A DNA stretch of 8,732 bases from Allobrachymonas sp. (GTDB taxonomy: Bacteria > Pseudomonadota > Gammaproteobacteria > Burkholderiales > Burkholderiaceae_C): positions 1 through 8,732 of the forward strand of contig JAGPIR010000042.1 of assembly GCA_018054915.1 (NCBI GenBank). Reading direction: 5' to 3'. The notes beneath the pieces were generated by a model. The model was given only the letters and a program-made list of their open reading frames with translations. It was not told the origin of the DNA and did no database searches. The stretch's first letter is position 1; every line of letters begins with the position of its first letter. A program made the translations under genes and the position numbers. Below are positions 1 to 6,998 of the stretch, in pieces.

Positions 1-282
1 GTGCAGTGGTTGGCCTTTGTAGGTGACGCTGCCGCTGGAGGGCTCGATCAGTCCGCAGATGATGCGCAGGAGGGTCGATTTTCCCGAACCGGAGCGCCCC
101 AGTAAGCCGACGATTTCTCCCTCATGCAGCGTAACGTTCACTCCATCGAGCACCAGCACTTCGCCCTGCGCTTTGTCAAAGCCGCGACTGACGTTTTCGA
201 CCCGGACGATTTCTGGACCCGGCGTTGGTGAAGGGCCGGAAATGCCGGCAGGGGGAGTTGCGGAAGTGAAGGTGGTATTCAT
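1..282 (-). CDS. ABC transporter ATP-binding protein, nitrate/sulfonate/taurine type (partial, N-terminal 94 residues)
   Basis: This is the ATPase of an ABC importer, which hydrolyses ATP at the inner face of the cytoplasmic membrane to drive uptake through the permease encoded just upstream. The visible 94 residues begin with a proline/glycine-rich tail of about 22 residues. The usual first beta strands follow, then a perfect Walker A, GRSGSGKST, at residues 62-70, and the start of the helical region (LLRIICGLIEPSSG). The Q-loop, signature and Walker B lie beyond the left edge, so the gene is truncated by the window and not broken. The ATG at 280-282 lies 12 bases after the permease stop. 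A GAGG Shine-Dalgarno motif overlaps that stop, which suggests translational coupling. ATPases paired with this kind of duplicated permease often carry an extra C-terminal domain; that cannot be seen here. The substrate is unknown and is probably a small anion. Confidence 0.9.
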   Translation of the reverse strand, partial: MNTTFTSATPPAGISGPSPTPGPEIVRVENVSRGFDKAQGEVLVLDGVNVTLHEGEIVGLLGRSGSGKSTLLRIICGLIEPSSGSVTYKGQPLH

Positions 283-294
283 GGGAAACGTGCC

Positions 295-2073
295 TCATCC
301 CAGACGCAATTGGGCTTCGGCGTAAGCGTACAGTGGACGCCACACCAGGCGGTTGAACAGCGTAACGAAAAGCGCCATCACGGCAATGCCCAGGATGATC
401 TTGGGAAAGTTGCCATCAACGGTGGCCTGGGCGATGTACGAGCCCAGGCCGTGGGCCGTGATGCGGGTGTCACCCCATTGCACGGCTTCCGAAACAATAC
501 TGGCATTCCAGGCGCCCCCGGAGGCAGCAATCGCGCCGGTGATGTAGTAGGGAAAAATGCCTGGCAACATCAGCGTGCGCCACCATTGCCAGCCGCGAAT
601 ATGGAAATTGGCCGCCACTTCGCGGTAGTCATTGGGAAAGGCGCTGGCGCCGGCGATGACGTTGAACAAGATATACCATTGGGTACCGAGCACGATCAGG
701 GGCGAGAGCCAGATATCAGCGTTGAGGTTAAAACGCACGATCAGCACCACGAATACCGGAAATAGCAAATTGGCGGGAAAGGCCGCCAGAAACTGCGCCA
801 GCGGTTGAACTTTTTCGGCCAGCTTGGGACGTAGCCCTACCAGAATACCGACGGGCACCCAGACCAGCGAGGCCAGCGCAATCAGAACCATGACGCGCAA
901 CAGCGTGATGCCGCCCAGCAGCAGCACCTTCCAGACTTCCGCCAGCGACACGCCAGTGCTGACGTAGCGGATGACGCGATACAAAACAAGCGCCGTCAGC
1001 GCGACGACACAGGCCGTCCACACCCGATCGCCAGCGCGTGAATGGGTCTTACTGACAGGTCGGCGCAGTACGGCAAATCGCGAGGGGCGTTCAGGCGTCA
1101 ATCGCAACGGAATGCGGGCTGCGCCCGAGAACAGGCGTCCCAGCGGCACCAGCAGCTGATGAATGAGGCGGGTGCGGCGGATCAAGTCGAGCAGCCACGA
1201 TTGCGGCGCTTTACCCGAACTGGTGTTGTCCATGCGGAACTTGTCGGCCCAAGCCACCAGCGGGCGAAACAGCAACTGGTCGTAGGCCAGAATCACCAGC
1301 GTCATGGTCACGATGACCCAGGCGATCGAAGCCAGGTGTTTTTGCGCGATAGCCTGTGCCAGAAATGCACCCACACCAGGCAGGTTAAACGACTGGTCAC
1401 CCACCGTGATGGCTTCGGATGCGACCACGAAAAACCATGCGCCCGACATCGACATCATCATGTTCCAGATGAGACCGGGCATGGCAAACGGCACCTCCAG
1501 CTTCCAGAATCGCTGCCAGGCCGTCAGGTGAAAGCTGCGCGAAACTTCATCCAGATTGCTCGGGACGGTGCGCAGCGATTGGTAAAAACTGAAGGTCATG
1601 TTCCAGGCCTGGCTGGTGAAAATGGCGAATATTGCCGCCAATTCAGCGCCGAGCACACGTCCTGGGAAGAGTGCCATGAAAAACGTGACGGTAAACGAGA
1701 TGTAACCCAGCACCGGTATCGATTGCAGGATATCGAGCACCGGCACCAGCACTTTGCCGGCGCGTTCGCTTTTGGCCGCCAGCGTGCCATAACCAAAAGT
1801 GAACAGCAGCGAAACAACCATGGCAGCCAGCATGCGAAGGGTCGTGAGTGTCGCGTACCACGGTAGCTCGGCCGGATCAAGGGAAACCGGATGGGTTTTA
1901 AGGGCTGCAATTGGCTCCAGGCTTTCGTGGTAGGCGACGGCCAGCAGCGCCATCAGACCGATGAGCAAGGGAAACGCCACGAAGTCCCAGCGGTTCGGCA
2001 ACAAGCGCCAGATCGATGCATTGGGGCGATGGTCGGTACCAAAAGCTGGAGCGTCATTTGTATCAAGTTCCAT
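295..2073 (-). CDS. ABC transporter permease, duplicated (two fused binding-protein-dependent permease domains)
   Basis: A 592-residue inner-membrane permease carrying two copies of the BPD_transp_1 fold in one chain, resembling the 'ABC-type anion transport, duplicated permease' group of the NitT/TauT family. Half 1 covers roughly residues 30-275 and half 2 roughly 350-590, joined by a basic cytoplasmic linker. Each half has an EAA-type ATPase-docking loop: around E176 (EVSRSFHLTAWQRFW) and around E485 (EVAANFHIRGWQWWR). Each EAA loop is followed by a matching GAW..(V)SEA...GD block, at about 211-226 and 520-535. Single-domain permeases of this family are about 250-280 residues and work as dimers, so this chain could form the whole channel alone. 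The ATG at 2071-2073 has a GGAG motif nine bases upstream. It is the first gene of the visible operon, with the ATPase gene directly downstream. No substrate-binding protein gene is in the window. Specificity cannot be read from the sequence. Confidence 0.92.
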   Translation of the reverse strand: MELDTNDAPAFGTDHRPNASIWRLLPNRWDFVAFPLLIGLMALLAVAYHESLEPIAALKTHPVSLDPAELPWYATLTTLRMLAAMVVSLLFTFGYGTLAAKSERAGKVLVPVLDILQSIPVLGYISFTVTFFMALFPGRVLGAELAAIFAIFTSQAWNMTFSFYQSLRTVPSNLDEVSRSFHLTAWQRFWKLEVPFAMPGLIWNMMMSMSGAWFFVVASEAITVGDQSFNLPGVGAFLAQAIAQKHLASIAWVIVTMTLVILAYDQLLFRPLVAWADKFRMDNTSSGKAPQSWLLDLIRRTRLIHQLLVPLGRLFSGAARIPLRLTPERPSRFAVLRRPVSKTHSRAGDRVWTACVVALTALVLYRVIRYVSTGVSLAEVWKVLLLGGITLLRVMVLIALASLVWVPVGILVGLRPKLAEKVQPLAQFLAAFPANLLFPVFVVLIVRFNLNADIWLSPLIVLGTQWYILFNVIAGASAFPNDYREVAANFHIRGWQWWRTLMLPGIFPYYITGAIAASGGAWNASIVSEAVQWGDTRITAHGLGSYIAQATVDGNFPKIILGIAVMALFVTLFNRLVWRPLYAYAEAQLRLG

Positions 2074-2082
2074 GGCTTACTG

Positions 2083-2086
2083 CTCC
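2083..2086 (-). promoter_or_regulatory. Ribosome binding site of the duplicated permease
   Basis: GGAG on the minus strand, nine bases before the ATG at 2073. It is the clearest Shine-Dalgarno match in front of a gene start in this window and fixes that start. Confidence 0.6.
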
Positions 2087-2213
2087 AGGGGGGTTATTGC
2101 TACGGGTTCCTTGTGGCAAGTCGTGAAAATGAGGTATCAGCCGCGCAAGGCCCATATCCTGGATTCAGGCAGACACGGGGCAGCCATTCTAGCGCTCGAA
2201 TATGACGCCCATT

Positions 2214-2398
2214 GATACCCAGTTGGCCAGCGGATTTTGTTGTGGTCTGTCGGAATGGTTATGCACTATGCGGTAGCATCGCCGCAACGAGTGTAAGTCA
2301 TGGTGGCGTAAAACGCCTGGTGAAATGCGCTTGCTTCTGGTAAGGCGTTGCCAAAATGACCGATGGTTGTGATAGCTGCTGGCCAATGAATGGGTATC
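2214..2398. repeat. Split inverted repeat bounding 185 bp, with a central hairpin
   Basis: The left arm, 2214-2231, reads GATACCCA-G-TTGGCCAGC. The right arm, 2378-2398, reads GCTGGCCAA-TGAA-TGGGTATC. Reverse-complemented, the two arms share 17 bases in two blocks (9 and 8), separated by one base on the left and four on the right. The 146-bp interior shows no long symmetry. A perfect 5-bp hairpin (GGCGT-AAA-ACGCC, 2305-2317) lies near its centre. No flanking direct duplication is visible, so insertion as a miniature element is not shown. It may be a paired protein-binding site, a relic of a small element or, less likely, chance. The right arm ends 36 bases before the peptidase start codon. 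Confidence 0.5.
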
Positions 2399-2434
2399 GC
2401 CGCTTCGTGTTTTTTATTTTGTCCCAAATCAACC

Positions 2435-3445
2435 ATGCCTGTTTTCAATCATCACAACACCCGGCAAGCAATTGCTGAACCCAAACGAAGCTTCTATCCG
2501 GAAATTGAACCATTTAAAAGCGGTTTGATGGATACTGGCGATGGGCACAAAATCTATTGGGAACTGGTAGGCAACCCGGCAGGCAAGCCGGCCGTGTTCC
2601 TGCATGGCGGGCCGGGCGCAGGCTGCAATGCGAGCCATCGCCGCGTATTCGATCCGCAAAAGTATTGTGTTCTGTTGTTCGATCAGCGCGGTTGCGGTCG
2701 TTCACAGCCGCACGCCTGCCTTGAAAACAACACGACTTGGGATCTGGTGGCCGACATCGAGCGGCTGCGCATCATGCTTGGAGTGAGCCAATGGTTGGTA
2801 TTTGGCGGTTCGTGGGGCAGCACGTTGGCACTGGCCTACGCGCAGCGGCATCCGCAATGCGTGAGCGAGCTGGTGTTGCGGGGCATCTTCACCATCCGAA
2901 AAGAGGAAATCAGCTGGTTTTACCAGGAGGGCGCCTCCAGGATTTATCCCGACCTTTGGGAGGATTATGTAGCCCCGATCCCGGCAGATGAACGTCACGA
3001 CCTGGTGGCGGCGTATCACAGGCGATTGACTGGCGATAACCGCACCGTGCAAATGGAGGCGGCTAGAGCCTGGGCGACATGGGAGGGCAGCACCATTACC
3101 TTGTTGCCCGGACCGGATGCCAGCAGTTTTACTGACCCACTTTTTGCGTTGGCCTTTGCACGCATTGAGAATCACTATTTCACCCATGACGGGTTCTTTG
3201 AAGAGGGACAGTTGATCCGCGAAGCGCGTCGTCTCAAGGGCATTCCTGCCGTGATCGTGCAGGGACGCTACGACATATGCACACCAGCGGCCAGCGCATG
3301 GGATCTGTACCAGGCGTGGCAAGCGGTCGATCCTGCAGTCGAGCTGCATTGGGTCGGGGATGCCGGGCATGCTTTTCACGAACCGGGCATTTTGGATCAG
3401 TTGATCAAAACAACCGACCGGTTCGCGGCCAACTGGGCAGGCTGA
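2435..3445 (+). CDS. pip: Prolyl iminopeptidase (proline aminopeptidase), peptidase family S33
   Basis: A cytosolic alpha/beta-hydrolase that removes N-terminal proline from peptides. From the ATG at 2435 the protein has 336 residues. The hallmarks are the oxyanion-hole HGGPGAG at 57-63, DQRGCGRS at 83-90, the nucleophile elbow GGSWGS at 124-129 with Ser126, the acid in GRYD (Asp280), and the histidine in DAGHAFHEPG (His312). The pattern LMDTGDGHKIYWELVGNP near the N-terminus (31-48) is typical of the family. Known bacterial enzymes of this class are about 313-320 residues, so this one has a slightly longer N-terminus. An in-frame ATG at 2390 would add 15 residues, but it lies in the right arm of the inverted repeat. 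Neither start has a Shine-Dalgarno motif; 2435 fits family length better. The gene stands alone: divergent from the ABC operon and convergent with the AI-2E gene downstream. Confidence 0.93.
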   Translation: MPVFNHHNTRQAIAEPKRSFYPEIEPFKSGLMDTGDGHKIYWELVGNPAGKPAVFLHGGPGAGCNASHRRVFDPQKYCVLLFDQRGCGRSQPHACLENNTTWDLVADIERLRIMLGVSQWLVFGGSWGSTLALAYAQRHPQCVSELVLRGIFTIRKEEISWFYQEGASRIYPDLWEDYVAPIPADERHDLVAAYHRRLTGDNRTVQMEAARAWATWEGSTITLLPGPDASSFTDPLFALAFARIENHYFTHDGFFEEGQLIREARRLKGIPAVIVQGRYDICTPAASAWDLYQAWQAVDPAVELHWVGDAGHAFHEPGILDQLIKTTDRFAANWAG

Positions 3446-3524
3446 TCATAGGACAGCATTGGGCTGGCTCCTGCTCCAAGTACTCCGTGCGCCAATCGGC
3501 GTTGCAGCTACCTGCCTTGGAGTT

Positions 3525-3541
3525 CCTGAAAATGTTTCAGG
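3525..3541. terminator. Possible bidirectional termination hairpin (weak)
   Basis: A perfect 7-bp stem with a 3-base loop: CCTGAAA-ATG-TTTCAGG. It sits between two convergent genes, where a shared terminator would be expected. The stem is AT-rich at its tip and lacks a following T-run on either strand, so it may be an RNA 3'-end stabiliser or a chance palindrome. Confidence 0.3.
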
Positions 3542-3568
3542 CAACGGCTGGTTTCTATTGAAATCAGC

Positions 3569-3576
3569 GGGGGGGG
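3569..3576. repeat. Eight-G homopolymer in intergenic DNA
   Basis: An uninterrupted run of eight G, about 40 bases beyond the 3' end of the AI-2E-family gene that stops at 3617. Such tracts are prone to slippage and to sequencing error. It lies in no reading frame that I accept as coding, so no phase-variable gene is implied. Confidence 0.8.
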
Positions 3577-3616
3577 AGTCTGTGCAGCTCAGGGCGGACA
3601 GGATCTGGCGGGAGTA

Positions 3617-4684
3617 TCAGACCAGGCTGACCGCCTGGAGTTCTTTCTTCAGATAGGCATAGAACAGCGGAGCCGCCACCAGGCCTGTCGGTCCGAAAGC
3701 GGCTTCTGCGACGAACATCACTGCCAGTAGTTCCCAGACGCCGATATGGGTGCTATGCCCCACCACCTTGGCATTGATGGCGTATTCGGCTTTGTGAATG
3801 AGTATGAGAAAACCCAGGCACGTGGCGCCAGCCAGAGGCGAAACAGATAGCCCAACCACGGTGACCACCACGTTGCTGACGAGGTTGCCCAGGATGGGCA
3901 CCAAGCCAGCCATCATGGTTAGTGTGATGAGCGCAGGAACGTAGGGAATGCGTACATCCAGCAATGGCATGAGTACCAGCAGAAATAGCGCAGTCATGAA
4001 GGTATTGAATGCGGCGATCCACAGTTGCGCGGCCATGATGTGGCGAAAGGATTCGCCGATCAAATGCACCCGGACCCGCAGATGGCGGGCCAGCATGCCC
4101 GGCTCCGTTGGCGTTTTCCTGACCGCTGCCAGCGCCCCGATGACCAGGCCAACGTAGGCGTACAGCAATCCGGCCAGCCATGCGCGTCCGGTCAGGGCCA
4201 GTGTGCCAGCCTGGGCGGCCAGATGCCGGGCAATTGCGCGCTGGATGCCGTCGGTTTCTGCGGGCAGCATTTCCGCCAGCTGCTCGGGCAGTTTTTCGCG
4301 CAACTCCAGTATGGTGCGCGCCATGTAGTGGAGCAGGTCGCCGTATTGCTTCGGAGTGGCGATCACATAGTCCAGTGAATGCGCCAGCGCCAAGCCAAGA
4401 ATCGCCAATGGCAGGACCATGATTGCAGCGGCAGCGGTGTTGCGCGCCAATGGGGGCACTGTTTCCCATGCTTGCGCCGAATTGATTTTCTGCAAGGCGA
4501 AAGCCCTTGCCAGCCAGCGCGTGAGGAAAAAACCTAGGCAGACACAAATCAATCCCGGCAACAGGCGCAAAGTCATGATGGCCAGGAAGAATAGCCACAC
4601 CAGCACATGACTGATGAAGCGGACATTGCGGATCGTCAGGATGCTTTTTTCTGACGCGGGACTGTCCTCTGCCATGTCAACCAT
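3617..4684 (-). CDS. AI-2E/PerM-family membrane protein (divergent paralogue)
   Basis: A polytopic inner-membrane protein of the AI-2E transporter family (formerly UPF0118). The chosen start (ATG at 4682-4684) gives 355 residues. There are hydrophobic segments at about 22-62, 80-107, 169-187, 217-242, 249-302 and 317-345. A long polar stretch (about 108-168) follows the first helices, as in the family. Family-like blocks near the C-terminus are GLVPILGN (260-267) and a KVVG element (306-309), with PTGLVAAPLF (332-341) ending the last helix. It is more divergent than the paralogue at 5902-6987. The start is uncertain: an ATG at 4723 would overlap the purM end by 19 bases with no ribosome site, while 4684 has a weak GGA seven bases upstream. 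It lies directly after purM and is probably cotranscribed with it. The transported substrate is unknown; the family name is not evidence of autoinducer transport here. Confidence 0.82.
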   Translation of the reverse strand: MVDMAEDSPASEKSILTIRNVRFISHVLVWLFFLAIMTLRLLPGLICVCLGFFLTRWLARAFALQKINSAQAWETVPPLARNTAAAAIMVLPLAILGLALAHSLDYVIATPKQYGDLLHYMARTILELREKLPEQLAEMLPAETDGIQRAIARHLAAQAGTLALTGRAWLAGLLYAYVGLVIGALAAVRKTPTEPGMLARHLRVRVHLIGESFRHIMAAQLWIAAFNTFMTALFLLVLMPLLDVRIPYVPALITLTMMAGLVPILGNLVSNVVVTVVGLSVSPLAGATCLGFLILIHKAEYAINAKVVGHSTHIGVWELLAVMFVAEAAFGPTGLVAAPLFYAYLKKELQAVSLV

Positions 4685-4704
4685 GATTGCGTCCGGCGCT
4701 TTTT

Positions 4705-5733
4705 TCAATCCACGACGATGCATGGCGACTGCTGACGTGGCGCAATGTTGCCGATGACGTGAACGGCTTCGCCATGGGCGCGTAATGTGGCGGCGGTGGC
4801 CTCGGCATGTTCTGACGCAACGATGAGCACCATCCCGATCCCGTTGTTGAACGTGCGGCTCATCTCGGTGTCATCAATGCCTGCGGTGGACTGCAGCCAG
4901 GCGAACAGCTCGCTTTGCGGCCAGCTGCCTTTTTGCAGGTGTGCGGCAACGCCTGCTGGCAATACGCGGGGAATGTTTTCGAGCAACCCGCCGCCGGTGA
5001 TGTGGGCCAGGCCCTTGATGGGGTGCTGCGCCAGCGCGGCCATCACGCTTTTCACATACAGGCGAGTCGGGCGCATGATGGCTTCGCGAAACGGCATGCC
5101 GTCGAGCGAGGCGGGCAGATTGGCGCTGGCGCGCTCGATGCATTTGCGCACCAGGCTGAAGCCGTTGCTGTGAACGCCGTGGCTGGCCAGGCCCAACACT
5201 GTGTCGCCGGGTTGGATGTTTTGGCCGGTGAGGATTTTTGATTTTTCGACCACGCCCACGGCAAATCCGGCCAAGTCGTACTCTCCTGGTGGATACATGC
5301 CCGGCATTTCGGCCGTTTCGCCTCCGATCAGTGCGCAGCCAGATAGTTCGCACCCTTTGGCAATGCCTCCAACGACGGCGGCAGCGGTATCCACGTCCAG
5401 CTTGCCGCAGGCAAAGTAATCCAGGAAAAACAGCGGTTCGGCGCCCTGCACCAGCACGTCGTTCACGCTCATGGCCACCAGGTCAATGCCGACCGTGTCG
5501 TGCATGTTCCACTCGAATGCCAGTTTGAGCTTGGTGCCCACACCGTCGGTACCACTGACCAGCACCGGTTCATTGTATTTTTTGGGCACTTCAAACAGTG
5601 CGCCAAAACCGCCGATACCGCCCAGAACGCCCTCGCGCAGGGTTTTTTTGGCCAATGGCTTGATGCGTTCAACCAGGGCGTCCCCGGCGTCAATGTCCAC
5701 GCCAGCGTCTTTGTATGAAATGGGAGTTTGCAT
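4705..5733 (-). CDS. purM: Phosphoribosylformylglycinamidine cyclo-ligase (AIR synthetase)
   Basis: Catalyses the ATP-dependent ring closure of FGAM to aminoimidazole ribotide, the fifth step of de novo purine synthesis, as a cytosolic dimer. The protein has 342 residues from the ATG at 5731-5733, close to the usual ~345. Diagnostic blocks are YKDAGVDIDAGD at 7-18, the nucleotide-binding SGTDGVGTKLKLA at 60-72, GIDLVAMSVNDVLVQGAEP at 82-100, FLDYFACGKLD at 103-113 and GGETAEMPGMYPPGEYDLAG from 137. The open frame extends upstream to an ATG at 5907, which would add 58 residues. That extension has no PurM similarity that I recognise, runs through the divergent promoter region and overlaps the start of the neighbouring gene, so I reject it. 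No clear Shine-Dalgarno precedes 5733. The AI-2E-family gene follows downstream on the same strand. Confidence 0.96.
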   Translation of the reverse strand: MQTPISYKDAGVDIDAGDALVERIKPLAKKTLREGVLGGIGGFGALFEVPKKYNEPVLVSGTDGVGTKLKLAFEWNMHDTVGIDLVAMSVNDVLVQGAEPLFFLDYFACGKLDVDTAAAVVGGIAKGCELSGCALIGGETAEMPGMYPPGEYDLAGFAVGVVEKSKILTGQNIQPGDTVLGLASHGVHSNGFSLVRKCIERASANLPASLDGMPFREAIMRPTRLYVKSVMAALAQHPIKGLAHITGGGLLENIPRVLPAGVAAHLQKGSWPQSELFAWLQSTAGIDDTEMSRTFNNGIGMVLIVASEHAEATAATLRAHGEAVHVIGNIAPRQQSPCIVVD

Positions 5734-5901
5734 GTAGAGAATCGGTTCTGCCCGCTGTGCCTTGATGGCGGGAATAAAAACGGCTGCGCCGTAAATGAAA
5801 ATGTTGCGTAGACTAGAGGCCTGCACGCCTTTACCCTCTGCCAACGGCAACCCTTTTAACTTGTCCGGTATTGTAGAACCTTCTTTTTGCTGCGACCTGC
5901 C
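5734..5901. other. Divergent promoter region between purM and the AI-2E permease gene
   Basis: 168 bp that must serve purM (minus) and the permease gene (plus). A TACAAT hexamer on the minus strand (5875-5870) is a candidate -10 for purM and would give a leader of roughly 130 bases. No good -35 lies 16-19 bases upstream of it. For the plus strand I found no convincing promoter. An attenuator-like hairpin lies within the would-be purM leader and is listed separately. Confidence 0.5.
5773..5792 (-). terminator. Attenuator-like hairpin with T-tract in the purM leader
   Basis: On the minus strand a 5-bp stem ACGGC/GCCGT with loop GCA (5792-5780) runs directly into TTTTTATT (5780-5773). This is the form of a small intrinsic terminator, about 40 bases before the purM start codon. 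The orientation is right only for purM, because the plus strand has A residues there instead. The stem is short, so chance or weak pausing is possible. No competing antiterminator fold was identified. Confidence 0.35.
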
Positions 5902-6987
5902 ATGCAATTCACCAGATACCAGAAACGCTTTGCTTCCTGGGCGCTGATTGGCGCCATTACCGGGTTGTTTGTATGGTTGCTTTCGCCCGTGCTGCTGCCA
6001 TTTCTGGTTGCCTGGATACTTGCCTATGCGCTCAATCCTCTGGTGAACCGATTGGACGGGTGGTTCAATGGCAGGATGCCGCGCTGGCTGTCGGTGGTGA
6101 TGATCGAGGCAGTGGCAGTGCTGATGGTTGTGGGTGTTTTTATGCTAGTGGTTCCTTTGGTCATTAGGCAGGCTCCAGAGCTTCGCCGGCAGCTGCCGGT
6201 GCTGGTTGAAGGGGCGAAATCCTGGATAGAGGCCATCGCGACGCGATATGGGTTTGATGTACAGCTCAATATCGGCACACTCAGCGATTGGATTATTGGC
6301 CATTTTCAGCCAGCCAATGCCCAGGGCGGAGCAAAAAGTGTGGCAGGGACCCTGCTTTCATCGCTTGTTATTGGCGGCAACGTGGCCCTTTCCATTCTGG
6401 GCAATTTGATACTTATTCCTCTTGCGCTGTATTACCTACTGGTGGACTGGCAACGTTTCACCAGGGCGATTTATAGCCTCGTGCCGCGTCGCATGCGTGA
6501 ATCGGTGGCCGGTTTCGTTCAGGAGGCCGACATTGTTTTGAGCCAGTACTTGCGCGGACAACTGTTGGTGATGACCATCATGGCGGTATTCTTCAGCGTT
6601 GGGTTGATGCTGTTCGGGCTGGATCTGGCATGGCCGATTGGCATTTTCACGGGGCTGGCCATGTTTGTGCCCTACGTTGGCTTTGCCATGGGACTGGTCA
6701 TGGCTGCGTTGGTCGGCATCATGCAGATGGGATTTTCAAGGGCGGCCGTCATGGTGGCGGTTGTATATGGAGTCGGCCAGGTACTGGAAAGTTTTTATCT
6801 CACTCCGCGGCTTGTGGGCGAGCGCATCGGCCTGCATCCCCTGATGGTGATCTTTGCCTTGTTGGCTTTCGGGCAATTGTTCGGATTTGTGGGCGTGCTG
6901 CTGGCGTTGCCAGCCAGTGCCGTGCTGTTGGTGGCGGTCCGTCGCCTGCGCAACCAATACCTGCACAGCAGTCTGTACAAGGGTTGA
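5902..6987 (+). CDS. AI-2E-family transporter (PerM-like permease)
   Basis: A polytopic inner-membrane protein of 361 residues from the ATG at 5902. Hydrophobic segments lie at about 12-46, 62-88, 151-182, 219-240, 243-275, 280-298 and 311-347. Between the second and third lies the soluble stretch typical of the family (about 89-150). C-terminal signature blocks are FVPYVGFAMG (255-264), ESFYLTPRLVGERIGLHP (296-313) and GQLFGFVGVLLALPASAV (324-341), which match the standard AI-2E/PerM pattern well. An upstream in-frame TTG at 5887 would add five residues and is less likely. No Shine-Dalgarno motif is evident. It is transcribed divergently from purM and lies 61 bp upstream of hda, possibly partly cotranscribed with it. 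The substrate is unknown; family members have been linked to signal, proton or other small-molecule export. Confidence 0.92.
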   Translation: MQFTRYQKRFASWALIGAITGLFVWLLSPVLLPFLVAWILAYALNPLVNRLDGWFNGRMPRWLSVVMIEAVAVLMVVGVFMLVVPLVIRQAPELRRQLPVLVEGAKSWIEAIATRYGFDVQLNIGTLSDWIIGHFQPANAQGGAKSVAGTLLSSLVIGGNVALSILGNLILIPLALYYLLVDWQRFTRAIYSLVPRRMRESVAGFVQEADIVLSQYLRGQLLVMTIMAVFFSVGLMLFGLDLAWPIGIFTGLAMFVPYVGFAMGLVMAALVGIMQMGFSRAAVMVAVVYGVGQVLESFYLTPRLVGERIGLHPLMVIFALLAFGQLFGFVGVLLALPASAVLLVAVRRLRNQYLHSSLYKG

Positions 6988-6998
6988 TGGCCAGCATG

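Larger units (their letters stand above)
2074..2434. other. Gene-free divergent intergenic region (361 bp)
   Basis: This stretch separates the minus-strand ABC operon from the plus-strand peptidase gene and should hold promoters for both. On the minus strand TAGAAT (2191-2186) is a possible -10 for the ABC operon, but no good -35 sits at the right distance. On the plus strand I found no convincing sigma70 pair upstream of 2435. Short open frames exist here on the minus strand (2189-2386 and 2266-2448), but they have no start signal, no recognisable family and no partner gene. The most structured content is the inverted repeat listed separately (2214-2398), with a small perfect hairpin near its centre. 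Confidence 0.6.
3446..3616. other. Convergent intergenic region without a canonical terminator
   Basis: A 171-bp gap between the 3' ends of the peptidase gene (plus) and an AI-2E-family gene (minus). It contains a 7-bp inverted repeat, CTCCAAG/CTTGGAG (3474-3480 and 3516-3522), enclosing a small CGCC-AATC-GGCG stem (3490-3501). A second hairpin follows at 3525-3541, and then an eight-G run. No T-tract follows any stem on either strand, so intrinsic termination is not supported by the usual rule. Confidence 0.5.

Noticed and set aside
23..325. 100-codon plus-strand open frame opposite the ATPase start
   Set aside because: Ser/Thr/Pro-rich antisense of a gene with a perfect Walker A; no independent support.
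1042..1866. 274-codon open frame on the plus strand opposite the ABC permease
   Set aside because: It is rich in Arg, His and Gln, has no recognisable domain, and mirrors a well-supported permease gene; it is a shadow of that gene's codon bias.
2189..2448. Small minus-strand open frames in the pip/ABC intergenic region
   Set aside because: No ribosome site, no recognisable sequence, and overlap with the inverted repeat; treated as non-coding.
2702..3379. 225-codon minus-strand open frame opposite pip
   Set aside because: The plus strand carries the complete catalytic set of a prolyl iminopeptidase; the reverse frame has no family features.
3569..3576. Phase-variation tract
   Set aside because: The G8 run is intergenic between two 3' ends, not in a promoter or reading frame, so switching of a gene is not supported.
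3753..4598. 281-codon minus-strand open frame inside the AI-2E-family gene
   Set aside because: It is out of frame with a membrane protein showing clear family blocks, and its composition (His, Gly, Arg, Ala) is that of a shifted frame.
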